Notes under the pieces: model-generated
What the model was told of the DNA's origin: nothing
What the model saw: only the letters and a program-made list of their open reading frames with translations
Database searches by the model: none
DNA from: Archilochus colubris
Taxonomy: Eukaryota > Chordata > Aves > Apodiformes > Trochilidae
Reading direction: 5' to 3'
Assembly: GCA_023079485.1 (NCBI GenBank)
Contig: CM041104.1
Coordinates: 4,651,676 to 4,715,675 of the forward strand
Length of the DNA stretch: 64,000 bases
Translations under genes and position numbers: made by a program
Shown here: one piece after another, positions 1 through 12,893 of the stretch
Layout: each line of letters begins with the position of its first letter
Numbering within the stretch: position 1 is the stretch's first letter

Positions 1-3000
1 CCAGAAGCACCATCAGCACAAGGCAAGGCAGCGCTCGAGAGAATTGCACTTGCCAGGAAGACAGAATATTTTTTCCTTGATTTCAGTGGGAGCTGCTTCC
101 ACTTGCAGTCTGATAAATCTCATCCTGAGTACTGTAGCATGAACGGCTGGGTATGCCTCTCTTGTTCTCTCACACACACCTAACTGCACAAATACAGACA
201 TTCCCCTGCTGACTCACTGCCTTCCTGGCAATCTCTTCTCCTCTTTACCAGTTAAAACATGCAGCTGATACTCTCTCAGCCCCATGGATTAACCCCTGGC
301 TCCTTTCTACACCATCATCTATCGCTCAGCAGCACAAAATAGACTCTGATTTGGGCCTGATGGGTACTTGTAGTAGTGATGTGTGGAGACAGACAGATTT
401 TTTTATGAGCTCACTTGATCCCTCAGGGTAAGAAGTGAAAATACTTGTTGTGTTGTAAATTGAGCAAACATGACATGGACAGTACGAGAGAGAGCCAAGG
501 AGAGAAGCACAGATGACTGTGAGGACTCTACTTATTCCCATGTAGTAGGCAGCTGGGATGGCACTAACAAAGGGAAGGAGTCTCTCTTGTTTCACTCAGA
601 GCTGAATTTATAGCTGCAAAGCCCGAGCAAAGATTTGAACAAAGACAGCTGGTAATCTAAAATAAAACAAGCTTCCATACAGTTGTTTTATAACATTCAT
701 TTGTTCCAAAAAGCAGGCTTCTAGCTCTCTGAATGGCAGCTGGGAATGTTTTCATTAATTTCTTTTTTTCTACATGGGAGCTGAGAGGAGGAGAAACATG
801 CTTTTACTGTTGTTTTCCAGGTGAATAAAGTTGCAAGATCCCACAAAACCCATTTTCCTAATGCAAGAAAACCTGCAAAGTATGTTTGCAACACTTATGG
901 GAATTAGAAATGGCACAACAGTCTGCTATTATTGCAAAAAAGTAAAAGCATGTCACTGAAATGAATGACAGATATAGGATTAGAAGTTTTAAGATCCTTT
1001 GAGTTGTAACCAAATCAAGCTCCCTCTATTATTTTACAGATATAATGTTAGATTATGCTACTTCATTCTACTCTGAACCTTGCTATGCATGAAAAGCAGA
1101 CAGTTCAGCTCATGAATTCACAGTAGAAAGATGTGTCCAGAACCCTTTGGTTTGCAGAAATGGAGACTGGCCGTGCTGTGATACAGACTCCTCTGTCCCC
1201 TCTTCCTTCAGGGCTGTGAAATATGTAGAATTTTGTCCTGGCAAATTAAGTTTACAAAAATGGGTGTTATTTCATCTTGATGCCTCCCCAAGAAGCATTA
1301 GGTGGGACTGATTTGAAGCTGCTATATTCAAATCTCTCATTACCACACAGTTGCTCCATCTCAAACTTCTCCTGCTTAATAACTGGTTTCCCACAAAGGG
1401 AAGATGGTGCCACCTGTCCCTGTCAGCCTGTTGCAAGTCTATGGCACTTCAGACGTCAGGATGTGAGCAGCCCAAAGTTTTATTAGCAACCTTGGTGGTT
1501 TCACAGGGGACAGAAACTGCTGCCTGGGAAATCTCTCAGTGAAAACCTGGTTCCAGACTTTGTTTCTTTGAGTGTCTTTCTTCAATACAGAGGGGAGACC
1601 TGCAGTTTCTCAGGGTTTAAGATTGAGGATGGGAAATTTTTCATTCCATAGACTCCCAGTGCTGGGTTTTCCCTCTCTGCATTTCATTTGTGCTGACATT
1701 CTTCACCAAGGAGCAGTCTTCTTGCTCCTTCTGGAACACTGGCTGTTTACATGGCTGGGAGATGCATTCAGAAGATAAAGTTTGCAGTCCCACATTGTGC
1801 AACGAGGTAGAGCTTGGCCTGACAAGCAGGGAGCAGGTTTGCTGATACAGATGGCACAATTAAAGCCTTTCTGTCCTCACCTGAAACTTCCCTCCATCCC
1901 TGTCCCTGCAGCCACACATCCATCCCTGCCAGACTGCTCGAGCAACTTAAACTGAGACTGCCAGTTAATCTAAACTGGTAGCTATTATAAGATAATCTAC
2001 TCGACCTGGAAAGTTAAGTCTACTTTACAGGGAATTGTTTGTCCAGACACGTCGACATAGCTTCACCTATGATTTTTGCTGCTCTGGTTTATGACAGTTT
2101 CCCAGAAGAAATACGTTTTATTAGGGAAGGCACTTTTGGCACAGTTTCTGATGATATACCTGATTTAACCTCGGATTTGTGACATGAAAACACTACTGGG
2201 AATCACACCTCTAACCACCCTGCCTGTAATATCAACAGATTGTAGACAAGACCTGGCCTTGGGAAATTATGAAACTTGCTAAAGTTTAAACATCTTTTTG
2301 AACCCAAGACTGCAAAAGGAGAGAAATTAGTTATTTAATCCACCTGTGTCATATCAGACAGATGAAAGTCCTGCAAAAAGCAGAGAAAGAAATCTGACTA
2401 TTTAATTCCCACTGAACACTGATTTCGAAAACCAGAGACAAAAGGCATAGAAAAATAGCCTCATGAAAACTGGCACAAGGGCCAGAGCACAAGCAGTTAA
2501 CATTAATTATGTATTACCCAAGCACTATAGATAGCACCAAACAGGAAGGGGGAAAACCTCATAAAACTATTGATAATGAACATAAAAACTGTGAATTCTC
2601 AATGAGGAATAATTTGCATAGCAATAGAAGCATGGTCTCTAATGCTGAAAAGCTGTAAAGGGTACTCTGGGAAAAAATAAAAATAAAAATCTATGTTTAA
2701 AGCTCTAATTCTGTTTATTTATAAGCACAGCCTATGGTCTCTAATTCACAGGTTGCTGAGTGTGTGGCACAGAAACACTTTGCTGCTGCAGACATCCCCA
2801 TTTGCTGAGCACGTGCAGTGACAAATCTGGAGCTGTGCAGTGGTCTCACAACAAGAGCAGCTACCCGTGCTTGTTTGAAGACATAAGTGAGTCAAGAATT
2901 TAATAATCTAAAATTCCTCCTTTTTCACCCTGTCCTTTAAGTTTCTTTATGAAAAACAATTGCACTGGGTTGTATCTTATCAATAGAGTCAGCTCTCTGT

Positions 3001-3480
3001 TAGTGTCAGGTCTTTGCTTTTCCATGAAATTAGGAAATATGAGCAGTGACTTTCACCTACTACATCTCACCTGAGGAACCCCCATGGTTGGCTCTGATGA
3101 CAAGTTATCCTAAAGGCTTGCTGAAATAACTCTGGTCTTAGGCACTCAGGTGGGAAGAAAGATTTATTCATTATGTATAGAGGCCACTTTGAATAATATT
3201 TGATAGGACACAGGATCTAAACATGGTGTATGGATTTAAAACATATCATCAGTTATCAGGGGACAGCAATGTCCTGATCTAGTTGTGTTGGAGGTCTTTA
3301 CTAGGAGCATGACATTGATTCTCTCACTACTCTTATGACTAACCTCAGACTGCTGTGGTTTAATGTGGGAAAAAGAAGCCAACTTGCATTTATTCTAATC
3401 AGAACAGTTCCAAAATACTCAGAATTACTTCAAACACTTCACAATAAACGCCAGTTGTTATACAATCTGCAGGGTTCAGC
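1..3480. other. Non-coding DNA, no gene seen
   Basis: AT-leaning single-copy-looking sequence. The short open frames at the left edge and near 1.3-1.9 kb overlap one another on both strands and match no family I know. A stretch around 2440-2700 is AT-rich and carries a perfect POU octamer (ATTTGCAT, 2612-2619) with TAAT-type cores nearby, which is compatible with a regulatory element but not proof of one. No repeat family or RNA gene was recognised. Confidence 0.6.
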
Positions 3481-4230
3481 ATCCTTCACTGGAGCAGCTT
3501 AGGCTAATTCAGGAGACAGCAATGCAAAGTTTGGTGCCATTTGTCAGACCTGGGAAACCTCAGGGTCAATTCATGTCCAGTGGCTTCAAGGGGGAAACCT
3601 CTCCCTTGCTTTCCAGTGAGCCTGGGAAGCAAAGTGCTGGTAAGCTGTACCTCAAGATACAATAGAAATTTCCCTGGAGTACAGGAGGACAAAACAGACT
3701 GTGGGTTAGCAGCCAGGACTGGGATTTGATTGAGTCTCTCCTTGTCTGCAGTGTTCCCCTGCAGCCTTGCTCTGCTTCCACACCTCCCCAAAGAGCTCTG
3801 ACCTCTGAGCCACAGCTCTGCCCACTCAGCTTGGCTGGGGAAGCTTCCCCCAAGCTCTTGACAGCTGGAGGTTGCTTTTGCATATATCACAGACACCTCT
3901 TGGTGGGCTATGATTTGGTTTTCCAGAGAGGCCTCCTGGGAGTGTGTCACAGGAACAGGGTCCGGGGGAGGGTGGGGAAGGATGTGGTCGCATGCTTGAT
4001 CAGAAAAGCAATAATGAAAAGTGGATAGAGAAGGGGAGAGAGCAGTGGGAGTTTTCTCATCAATCCTGGGTCCTGTTGGGCCAGCAGCCCCTCTGGTATG
4101 TCTAGGGATGCTGTGTGCTTTAACAGCCTCCATTTACTAATGCAGTAATGACCTGCTGGAGGAGGATTTGGCTGCTCTGCTAATTGCATTCCTCCACTGC
4201 ACAATAACTTAACCCGTTATTAAGATTCCA
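3481..4230. other. GC-richer patch with overlapping chance ORFs
   Basis: This patch holds the longest open frame of the window (209 codons, 3504-4133, minus). Four other open frames of 62-105 codons overlap it on both strands. Openness in several frames at once is what a local rise in GC and a lack of TA-containing stops would give. The predicted 209-residue product is rich in Ser, Pro, Leu and Gln, and shows no signal peptide, membrane segment or recognisable motif. No splice or promoter signal clearly frames it. I regard it as non-coding, with a small chance of an unrecognised exon or a decayed pseudogene. Confidence 0.5.
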
Positions 4231-7200
4231 CAGAAGAGGGTCAGGGAATTCATCTCTCTCCAATGCTCTCCTGACCCCAGCACCATCAGACACACACACA
4301 CTCCTTTTTTCTTTTTCCCAAGCCAAATGGATGCTTTTAAAAGCTGGAAAGGAGGCACTCCATCATTTGTAACACGGGTATAGTCACAATTTTTTCCTCA
4401 TTTTCAACATTTTCCACCTAATTGTGAGTAGCTGCAAGCTCCATCTTCTGTGCCTTACACAGCTTTTGCAGAGCAAAAAGGCTCAGAGGTGGACTCCATG
4501 GAATAAAGTGGCCACAACTTGAGATGATGCAAATCATATGTTTTGAAGATAAGACCTTCATTACCACAACTTAGGTTCTTAGAAGCTCGCTCAGCTCTGA
4601 GGGATGGACCAAAGTGCAGCAGAGATATGTTGTTCCTTTGAGATTTTTGGTTTGGCTTGTTTTATGGTTGACTGTTGCACAGTCTGACCCAGTATTGCTC
4701 CTCCACTGGAGAAGACTGTCAGAAAAGAGTGGAAGGAGGAAATTATCAGCTCAGTGTGGACATTTATAGCTGCTAGCTGGCCAAGACTATATAGGCCTTG
4801 ACTCAAAGCAAAGTGGAGGCTTAAAACCCTTTGGTAACTGCAAAAAATGACAGGGGCCAGGAATGTAAGGATAGCTGGATCAGTTTGGACTGTACAGAAA
4901 ATCAGAGCATGGTAAGTGCTGTATGCAGCATTTCAAGGACAGCTCTCAACCTGATTTGCTGGTGCAAGGTGGGGGCCTGAATCACCTTGTCACTGCACTC
5001 CTTGTGCCATTTTAGTGCTGGTAAAAAAATGGTTCATCTCACAACCCAGCACTAATAGTACTGTGAATTGCCCATCACCAAGTTCCTCCTCTGCCTCCAC
5101 GTTCTCAGTTTCTCTTTCCTTTCCTTCCCCCCAAAAAATGAGAGACCAAATTGCACCTTCTTCAGAGATGATGTCTCTCTTGCATGGATGTCTTCACAGG
5201 CAGGCTGGACCCACCATACAGTGAAACAACCTTATTGCCTCTGAATATCAGTCTGCAAGGTTGGGGCATTGCCCCAACTCAACAGCATGGGACAGACCAG
5301 CTCTGCCTCTCTGTGCCTTCCCTCAACCCTGCCCACCCTTGCCTCATCTCCCCAGCTCCCTCCTGCCTGCCTTCAGCCTCCTCGTACACCTGCAGCAGCT
5401 TTCCTATTAAAGTATGTCAGCATCCTTCTATTTATTCATTCTTCCTTAAGAGTCTTCTCTGTACAACACCATTTTCAGGCTGTGATGATTTTCTTAGCCT
5501 GTGCTAGATCTAGTTAGCATTCTGCCACTTTTAGTCTATTGGATTTGGAGAGGGAAGAGATGATTTATTTTGGTGAGTCTTGTCAGAGTAACATTTATAC
5601 TCACCTCACTAAATAAATTAATGGTCAAAGTAGTCATAAATAATAATTATAAAAGAAAGTGTGTGCAATGTTAAAACTCACTTGATAAAAGCTGGCTCTG
5701 GCTGATTTGAGCAACGATTTGTTTTATAATCTAGCTTCTGCTTTTTCTTTGGTTGTATGTATCCTCACATACCTATGTTAAACAAATAGAAGGTGTCAGG
5801 TTGGGTTTATTATTTCTGCTCAATAACCACAAAGCTTCACCAAAGCTCTTACCTGGGAAGAACTGAGTGTGGTGAGATGACCTGAATGCCAAGAGACCCT
5901 CTGAGCCTACCCTCTAACGAGGCTCCCCCCTTGCAGCCCCATGCAGGGGCACCCATCCTGCTTCCCCCCCACTCCATGGGTCAGCCTGATTCATCCCATG
6001 GGCTGTATCCAGCCTGGTGCACAGCAGCTGTCAGAAAGGGTCACAGATGTCATAAGTAAGAGGCTGTCAGGTCACCAAAGTGAAGCCAAACTTTTCTTTT
6101 CTTATTGTTTATTTTAAAATCCCTAAACATGGACTTTTTTTTTTTTTCTTCTCTGCTGCTAGAAGGGCCTGGTTTGAATGCCACGAGTGTGATCATGCTC
6201 AGGTGCAGAACAAGTTGGGTTTGGAATTTCCTCAAATAAGCTCATTAATGTATTAGTCACAAACAGATTTCAAGGACACTTGACCTCAGTGTTTCTGCTT
6301 TCCTCTCTGATCATCATCCAGCTTTTGCTTCAGCAACAGAAAACTACAAAGAAAAGAAATGGCAGAGTCAACGAAATGAGGGAAAGCCAAAGATCAGGGC
6401 TGTGGTTGGCTCAGCAAAGCTCAGCTCGTGTGCCATTGCCCTGTAACTATTTCCAGGTTACTCTCATGATGCAAATCCAAGTTGTTACATCAGGAAGGAT
6501 TTTGACCCCTCAGCTGGATAATTTTTTTTACATCATCTCTCTTTATGCAGGGATTTAAAAATTTGCTTTTAAAAGTAAAGCACGTGCATCTTAACCAGTG
6601 TTTTAGTGAATGATAATTAACACAACTGGGAAAAGTCTGAGAAGCAGATAGGATAAACAGTGAAGAAGGGCATAAAGAAAGAAAGAAGGGAAAAAAAAAA
6701 AGCAGCAGGCAATACAGGAGAAAACAGTGACTTCTGAGCTGAAATTTTTTAACAAAGAGCTTTTCTTCTGACTTCCCAGCTCTGCCATTCCCCAATTGCA
6801 TTAAAGTGGTTGGCAAGATGAATAATATTTTTAGATTAAATATACTGGCAGAACAACAGGAACTGCAGCCCCTTTACTGTTCTGCTGGAAATTTCTGCTG
6901 CTGTTTCTGGTAAATATGGCTGGTAGCAGGACCTGGCTTGCAGCTTTAACCACATGTGGGAAGTTCATGGGGCAAAGATGCCAAGTCTAAAATTAACCCC
7001 CTTGAAAAAAAAGAGATTTTTTTAAAAAGTGCCTGGGGCAGGGTGAGAGCGTTTAGGTCGTTATTTTTAGACTTTCATTATATTAAGACATGTAGAGATT
7101 TGGATTAATTAAGGATAAAAACAAAATATGAGATCTCAACATTTTTTTGGACTGAAATGAATAAAGCACTCACATGAAATACTGTAGCTTTAATTCCTTA

Positions 7201-7560
7201 GAGAAGAACCAAGTAAGAGGCTAAAGGGGAAGGCTCTCTGAAGCTCCCAGTATTGATGTGGACAGTTTCTCTACAACATCTTCAGGTTTAAGAGGAGCAG
7301 CACATTCCTCCAAGCTTCATTACTGGGACCCCAGAAAAAAAACTGAGTGTGTGTCAGCCCTGGGTTAGTGGAAAAGAATTCAAGAATTTAACACAAAGAT
7401 CAAAACCTGTAAAGAAGATAAAAAGTGCAGCTCTGAGCATATTGTGTGTCCTCATTTTTATGCGTTTATTTTTGTTAATTTCTGAACTTTATGAACCCAT
7501 CTCCTGATTTCAGGTGCAGTTTAACCCTCAAATTTTTAACATAAGCTCACAATATCACAG
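4231..7560. other. Non-coding DNA, no gene seen
   Basis: Contains a pyrimidine-rich stretch (about 5050-5410), a C-rich stretch (about 5920-5980) and short homopolymers: T13 at 6135-6147 and A11 at 6691-6701, the latter preceded by GAAA repeats. The open frames here follow these low-complexity tracts. No gene, RNA gene or repeat family was recognised. Confidence 0.6.
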
Positions 7561-9585
7561 CATTTGTTGGACACATGGGTAAACATTTTAAAATAACTTT
7601 ATTAACATCACCAGTATCACCAGCAATCAAGGCTAGTCTCAAAATAACCACTGCTTCATCTTTCACCCCATACAAAATATTGGAACTCACTCCTTGTTTG
7701 GAAAGATGTTTTTATCTAGACTTCATGCTTGGCTGCATTCACTATTTAGAAGTACTGAGAAAGCAGTATTTATCAGTCCTTTCATTAATTATCACCTGTA
7801 GAAACTATTATAAAAGACACCTAAGTATGCATCTCTGCATAAATTCTTCCACTTTCTTCATAACTCTGTCCCTCATGTTACTCATGTTGGAGTTTTTCAA
7901 GTTTTACTCAAAACAACAATGTCAATTTTCAATTATTTTTTTTCTTTTTTTTTAATTAATAAACCCCTATTAAATATTTTCTTCTGCCTTCAGATGTGGA
8001 TAATACTGTACAAAGTACTGTATAAAAATCTTATTAGAAACAGCCCTTACTCAAAAAAATTTATGGACCATGTTAATAACAAAATAATATAACTGGTTTT
8101 TGCCAATTTACAGAGATGTCAGTTCAGGTACAATTATTTCCCAAAAGCTTTATAAGGAACTTGCACAACTCAGTGTCTCTGTGAAGGTCTTTGAAATCCT
8201 TGCTCAGACCTCAGCCCCTCTTGTCAGGTCATGGACTTAGGTAAGCAAGGATGACAGAAAAAACAAAACCAAATTCCCTCTCATATAGGCCAGAAAATAT
8301 GGGAACCCTGTGCAGAGCGTGTTCTGGGGCAATGGAAACAGGAGAGCAATCATCCCTCTCTGGGTTGGGGTCTCCTGTTGTCACTCAATAAGAAAAATCA
8401 TCATAGTGGAGAATTCCTGTAATATGGCAATGGTGATCAATAATGAATTCCCAGTTGTTGCTGGAAAAGGTTTCTGAGCTATTGCAGCCAGGACAAAAGT
8501 GTTCTCAGTACCATTATCGAAAGCAAAGTTTTAAACCTGAAAGCTAAAATGAAACAAAGTGAGCTTTCAATTAACTTTCCAGAGTGCTCCCAGCTCCCAG
8601 GTCAGGGCAGATGAGAAGATAAATATTGAACAAAGAGGATTGTTCTGTTACTGAAGCATCTTAATGACTACAAAAAGTTATACAACATCTTTAAGGAGTG
8701 CTTTTGCCTCATATCAACTGTTTCTTGCTGCAAACCAGTGATGAGATCACGGACTCTCATGGGTGACCAATTCTTCAGAGTGATATTGGATGATTTATTG
8801 CATGCCCAGGGGCAAGTTGAAGTATCCCCTTGAACTCTGGAAAATCTACATTGTCACTGATAGGATAGGTAAACTTCCTCTTTTAAAAATCTGTGGAGAT
8901 TTTAGAGATCTGTAGAGAGAGAAAAAAAAAATCCATTACTGGATGTTTCTGACTTTTGCTATTGGCTTGTGTGACATGGGCAAATCACAAACATCCCCCG
9001 AGTTGATTTCCTCCTCCTGGCAAACTGGCAAACCCCTTTCTTTTCCCCTATGAGAAATGCAGAAGTACTGAAAGTGTTAACCTGGGCATTATTGGCCACA
9101 GCAGTGTTTAGCAATATTTAGTATGTTAATTATCAGTATTATAACCACCACATGACTATTTAGGCAAAAAAACCCAAACCTAAACTTGATTGCTGAGATA
9201 GTTGCTGTTGCTAAACCAGAAGACCAAGAGTTTTCAGTCTGAATAAGACATCTGCAGCTTCCCCAAAGATTATTCACTTTCTATCTGTAACTGGCAGTGC
9301 AGCAACTCAAAGAGACTGTACAGGGGGAAAACGTTAAGTGCTTATAAATAATATTTGAGACCATCTTTCTGAGAGGTAAGCCCAGAGAGGGATTACAGTA
9401 AGCAGCCCTGCAGGTCCTGAGGGTTTAAAGAATCCCCTAGGTTTGCTTTAGTAAATTATTTGGAGAAAAATTGGATTAATCCTCTTCTATTACGTGGATT
9501 AAATAAGCATGTTTGCAATTTATCTATGGTGTATTCGGTTCTAGTGTTACAAACACTTAAATATTGCATAATGGAGTCATACCAG
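7561..9585. other. AT-rich non-coding DNA
   Basis: Markedly AT-rich, with a T-rich run near 7936-7953. The 126-codon open frame at 7575-7955 (plus) ends in that T-rich tract and encodes a Leu/Phe/Ile-rich string, as expected from AT-rich DNA. No feature is supported. Confidence 0.55.
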
Positions 9586-9589
9586 TTCA

Positions 9590-9700
9590 CATAGGAGAAT
9601 CAGATTTTTCTGGATCTGAGCCATAAGTTCATTGACATCAACAGGGAAGCTTTCTGCTGATTTCAGTGAGTTGTACCTCCATAAATATAGGAAAGCTTTT
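9590..9700. repeat. Possible remnant of an ancient amniote interspersed repeat
   Basis: The segment around 9628-9672 has the pattern 'cattgacatcaa ... ctgatttcagtgagtt'. From memory this resembles an old repeat family common in turtles and crocodilians, in which 'cattgacttcaatggg' is a hallmark. A similar short string ('ttgatttcagtgggag') occurs at about 77-92. The match is short and made from memory, so a repeat-library search would be needed to name a family. Confidence 0.2.
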
Positions 9701-12700
9701 TTATGTCTAGTCCTGTAAGACCAGTGAAACTTAGGAGAACTCTGGGTTTTGTCTCATGTGTCATTAGGACACTAATGAGCCATACTGTGACTACCTCTAA
9801 CCAGAAAGAGGGCACAGGGCTCAATTTCTAGATCCCTGACTGTTTGTGGGCGGTCACAAAAACTTTCAAAAATTGATTTTTGGGTTTGAGATCTGCAGGG
9901 ATAAAAGAAATTCCAAACCCTATAACTCTCTCTATAACCTTTAAAACTTGAACCCACTGTGTATTACCAAACACACAAAACTAATATTTTTCCTTAATGT
10001 ACTCAAAGCTTAAAAAACCAGTCAGAGTACAAATAATTCATGGCACCAGGATGCCAGGAGCTGAAACACTGAGGCTGTGAGAGTTTGGGTACTGACTTTG
10101 TTGGTTTGGTATTTCACCCAAAAATGATTTGTTACCATGACTTTCAATCTCTATAAATGCTCTTTTGTAATGTTGAATTGTCTAAGCCAGTTCTTACAAA
10201 TGAAGTAGAAAAAAATTAGAGGAAGTGGAAGTGATGGAAAAGAAGACACTGGTGACACTTCAACAGTTATGTTTTTAGGGTCACCACTTTAAGACCTGGC
10301 ACGTACAGACCAATCTTGCATGCAGTGACAGCACAATTTTGCCAATACTACTCAAACAAATCAGATTTTCTTCCTTTTTGTTCTGGAGCAAAGTGTCCCA
10401 AGCACAGCTACAACCAAGGTATGACACACTGACCACAATAAGAGAATGAGTCTGCACTTTCTTCACATATCCAGCCCACTTCTTTTCTCTCTCAATGCAA
10501 CAATTCCATTTTGTAAGAACTAAGAATGAAATCTCACATAGTTAAGTCATAGTTAAGTCCTTGTGCAAGACACTTCTCTGTGGCTGGATACATGGAGAGG
10601 CAGATCAGAAAATGTCATCTTCTCTTTCTCTTGCTATCTTTGACTCTTTTTATTTTCTTCTTTTGGTTTAACACTTTGCATGTGAATCATCTCTTTTGCT
10701 CCAAAGACTACAAGTGAAAAAGAGAAAAAGGGAAGGACATTGAAGTCACTTTTAAAATAACAACAAATAGAAAAGAAAGAAAAATTAAAACAACATAAAC
10801 TCCAAGGTTCACAAACTGCATAGGCTGTGACCTGGACCTCCAGTGTTTACTGCTTGGTCCACTTTACCATCTCAAAAGAGAAAGAAATTATTATTTACAA
10901 GGACAGACTCAATCTGGGTGCTTAAACTTAAGCCATAACTGTTGGGTTATCCAGATCCCAGTAAAGTCAACAGAACCCAAACCCCTTGTCTGAAATAGCC
11001 TCCTCACCAGCTTTCCAACCCATGCCTTGGCTTCTTTCCACTCAGTCTCATCTAGATTTGGGTTGCCTGTTAGAGTCTCCAGAATGAGGATCCCAGGTTC
11101 TCCTTTTTTCTTCACAGCAGAAGCCTACTGCTGCAGATCCCCTCCTGTTTAATCTTTCTGTTTTATAGAGAAAAATCAACTCATACTTCTACCTGTTGCC
11201 TTGCTCAGTGTGATGCCATGGCCAAAAAAGAGCCCACGTAACCACAGCTGGATATGGACAAACCCCAAATGCCTTAAAATATTTTGGCACCATGAGGAGC
11301 CTAAGTAATGATCAAGACCCTGACTCTCTTTTTGAGGGGTTCTGCTAGCACAAAGCAAAACAGAATCCTTTCCTTGAAGGGTTCATAAAAATAGTAAGCA
11401 ACAATATCTACAAATATTTGAAAGCAGCAGTATAAACTCCACCAGGCCACTCCAAGAACTTCACATGAAATAAATAGTGATGAATCCCAGAAAAGAATGA
11501 GAACTAAAGTTCTGTATCAGAGACCATCTGCAAGGAGAGCATCCAGAAGAATATCTCAAGGCCTCATAGCAAGTATTCTCTTTCAGACCCAGGTACATTG
11601 CAGTATGCAGAATATAGGAGAAGAGGGTTGACAACAATAATTGATCAGAAATGAGACAAATAGTTGACTCAAGTGGCTACATGATTAATTGTCAGGGTCC
11701 AAAAATGTCATTAAAAGCAGCAAATGATGTGAAAATTTGAAGTGAATTTTAAACAAGTATGCATTTCCTGACTCGAAGTCACTTTAGCCCTATAGCCTGC
11801 AGCTTAGAGACATCCATCTGGCTCTCATCTGTCAATCGATACCATTAAAGCCCTAAAAAAAATTCCTTTCTCCATATAGTTATAAAATATCAGTTACATG
11901 CATTTTCATTAGCTGAATGCAGCGATCAGAGGGCTGATACATTGGTTGTTTGTTTCTCAGGGAGACAGTGTTGGCACTCTCCCAGTCACAGTCCTATCCA
12001 ATGGGAGCATCCTCTAATCAGGCTGATGGGGACCCATCCTTGGCACCACACTTCCCCACAAGCCCTCTGCCTACAGCCAGATCACAAACTGTCAGTCACA
12101 GAGCACAAAATGGGGGTCCTGGGCTTTGGTTTCTCCTGCCCATCAGCCCTACAGTGCATTAACCACTGATGCCTGCAGAGGATATTCTCCTGCAGGATTT
12201 AAAAGCTGCGAGCAGACATTAATGAGTTATGCTAAACTCTCTGACACTCCTGTGGAAAGTACTTTTGCCTCTGTTTCACTGATGTAGACACTTAGATAGA
12301 GGGAAGACAAGTCACTTGCCTGAGGCTGTGGACTGATTATCAGAGACCAAATTAAACTCTGACATTTCTTGGCCCTTAGCTCCATGCTGTGGAAGTTCTG
12401 TCTCAAAGAAACTGCTAAAAGAAAAACTTAAACACATTGACCCTATGTCAATAAGCCACCTACTCAGTACTCACCCATTCCCTTGCTTTTAAACTCCACC
12501 CTATCAGCACCAGCATGGAAATGTTTCTCTGTCCATGGCAGTTTGTCTTCCTCATCCTTTTCATCTTAGCTTTTTCACACATCCACTAGTGTGCATTGCC
12601 ATCATCACTTACATGTGGGCCAGCACTAATCTGGAGATCTCTTCTCAAAAAGACAGGAGCTGAACATGTTTAGAAGTGTGGAGATATTTTTAAACAGGGC

Positions 12701-12839
12701 AGAAATGCACATGGCCACCCTGAACATGATTTTGCAAAATGCAACTTTCTGTTTTCAGTCAGCACTTCTCAGAAACAACACAAGAAAGGGAAGGCAGTGG
12801 TTAGGTTTGTTCTTCAGAAGGAACATGTTAAACAGCAGC

Positions 12840-12840
<1 letters not shown>
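9701..12840. other. Non-coding DNA, no gene seen
   Basis: Unremarkable single-copy-looking sequence. It contains a small 11-bp tandem duplication (10537-10558) and an AT-rich stretch with TAAT and TCAATCGAT-like sites around 11815-11945. Open frames near 11.95-12.17 kb overlap each other and carry no recognisable motif. Confidence 0.6.
10537..10558. repeat. 11-bp tandem duplication (2 copies)
   Basis: The unit CATAGTTAAGT occurs twice head-to-tail without mismatch (10537-10547 and 10548-10558). This is typical of replication slippage; no function is implied. Confidence 0.8.

Positions 12841-12841
<1 letters not shown>

Positions 12842-12892
<51 letters not shown>
12842..12892. repeat. Microsatellite (TTA)17
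   Basis: Seventeen uninterrupted copies of TTA. The lack of interruptions suggests a young, probably length-variable locus. It creates the poly-Tyr stretch in the open frame at 12666-12926 (plus), which is therefore not a gene. Confidence 0.98.
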
Positions 12893-12893
<1 letters not shown>

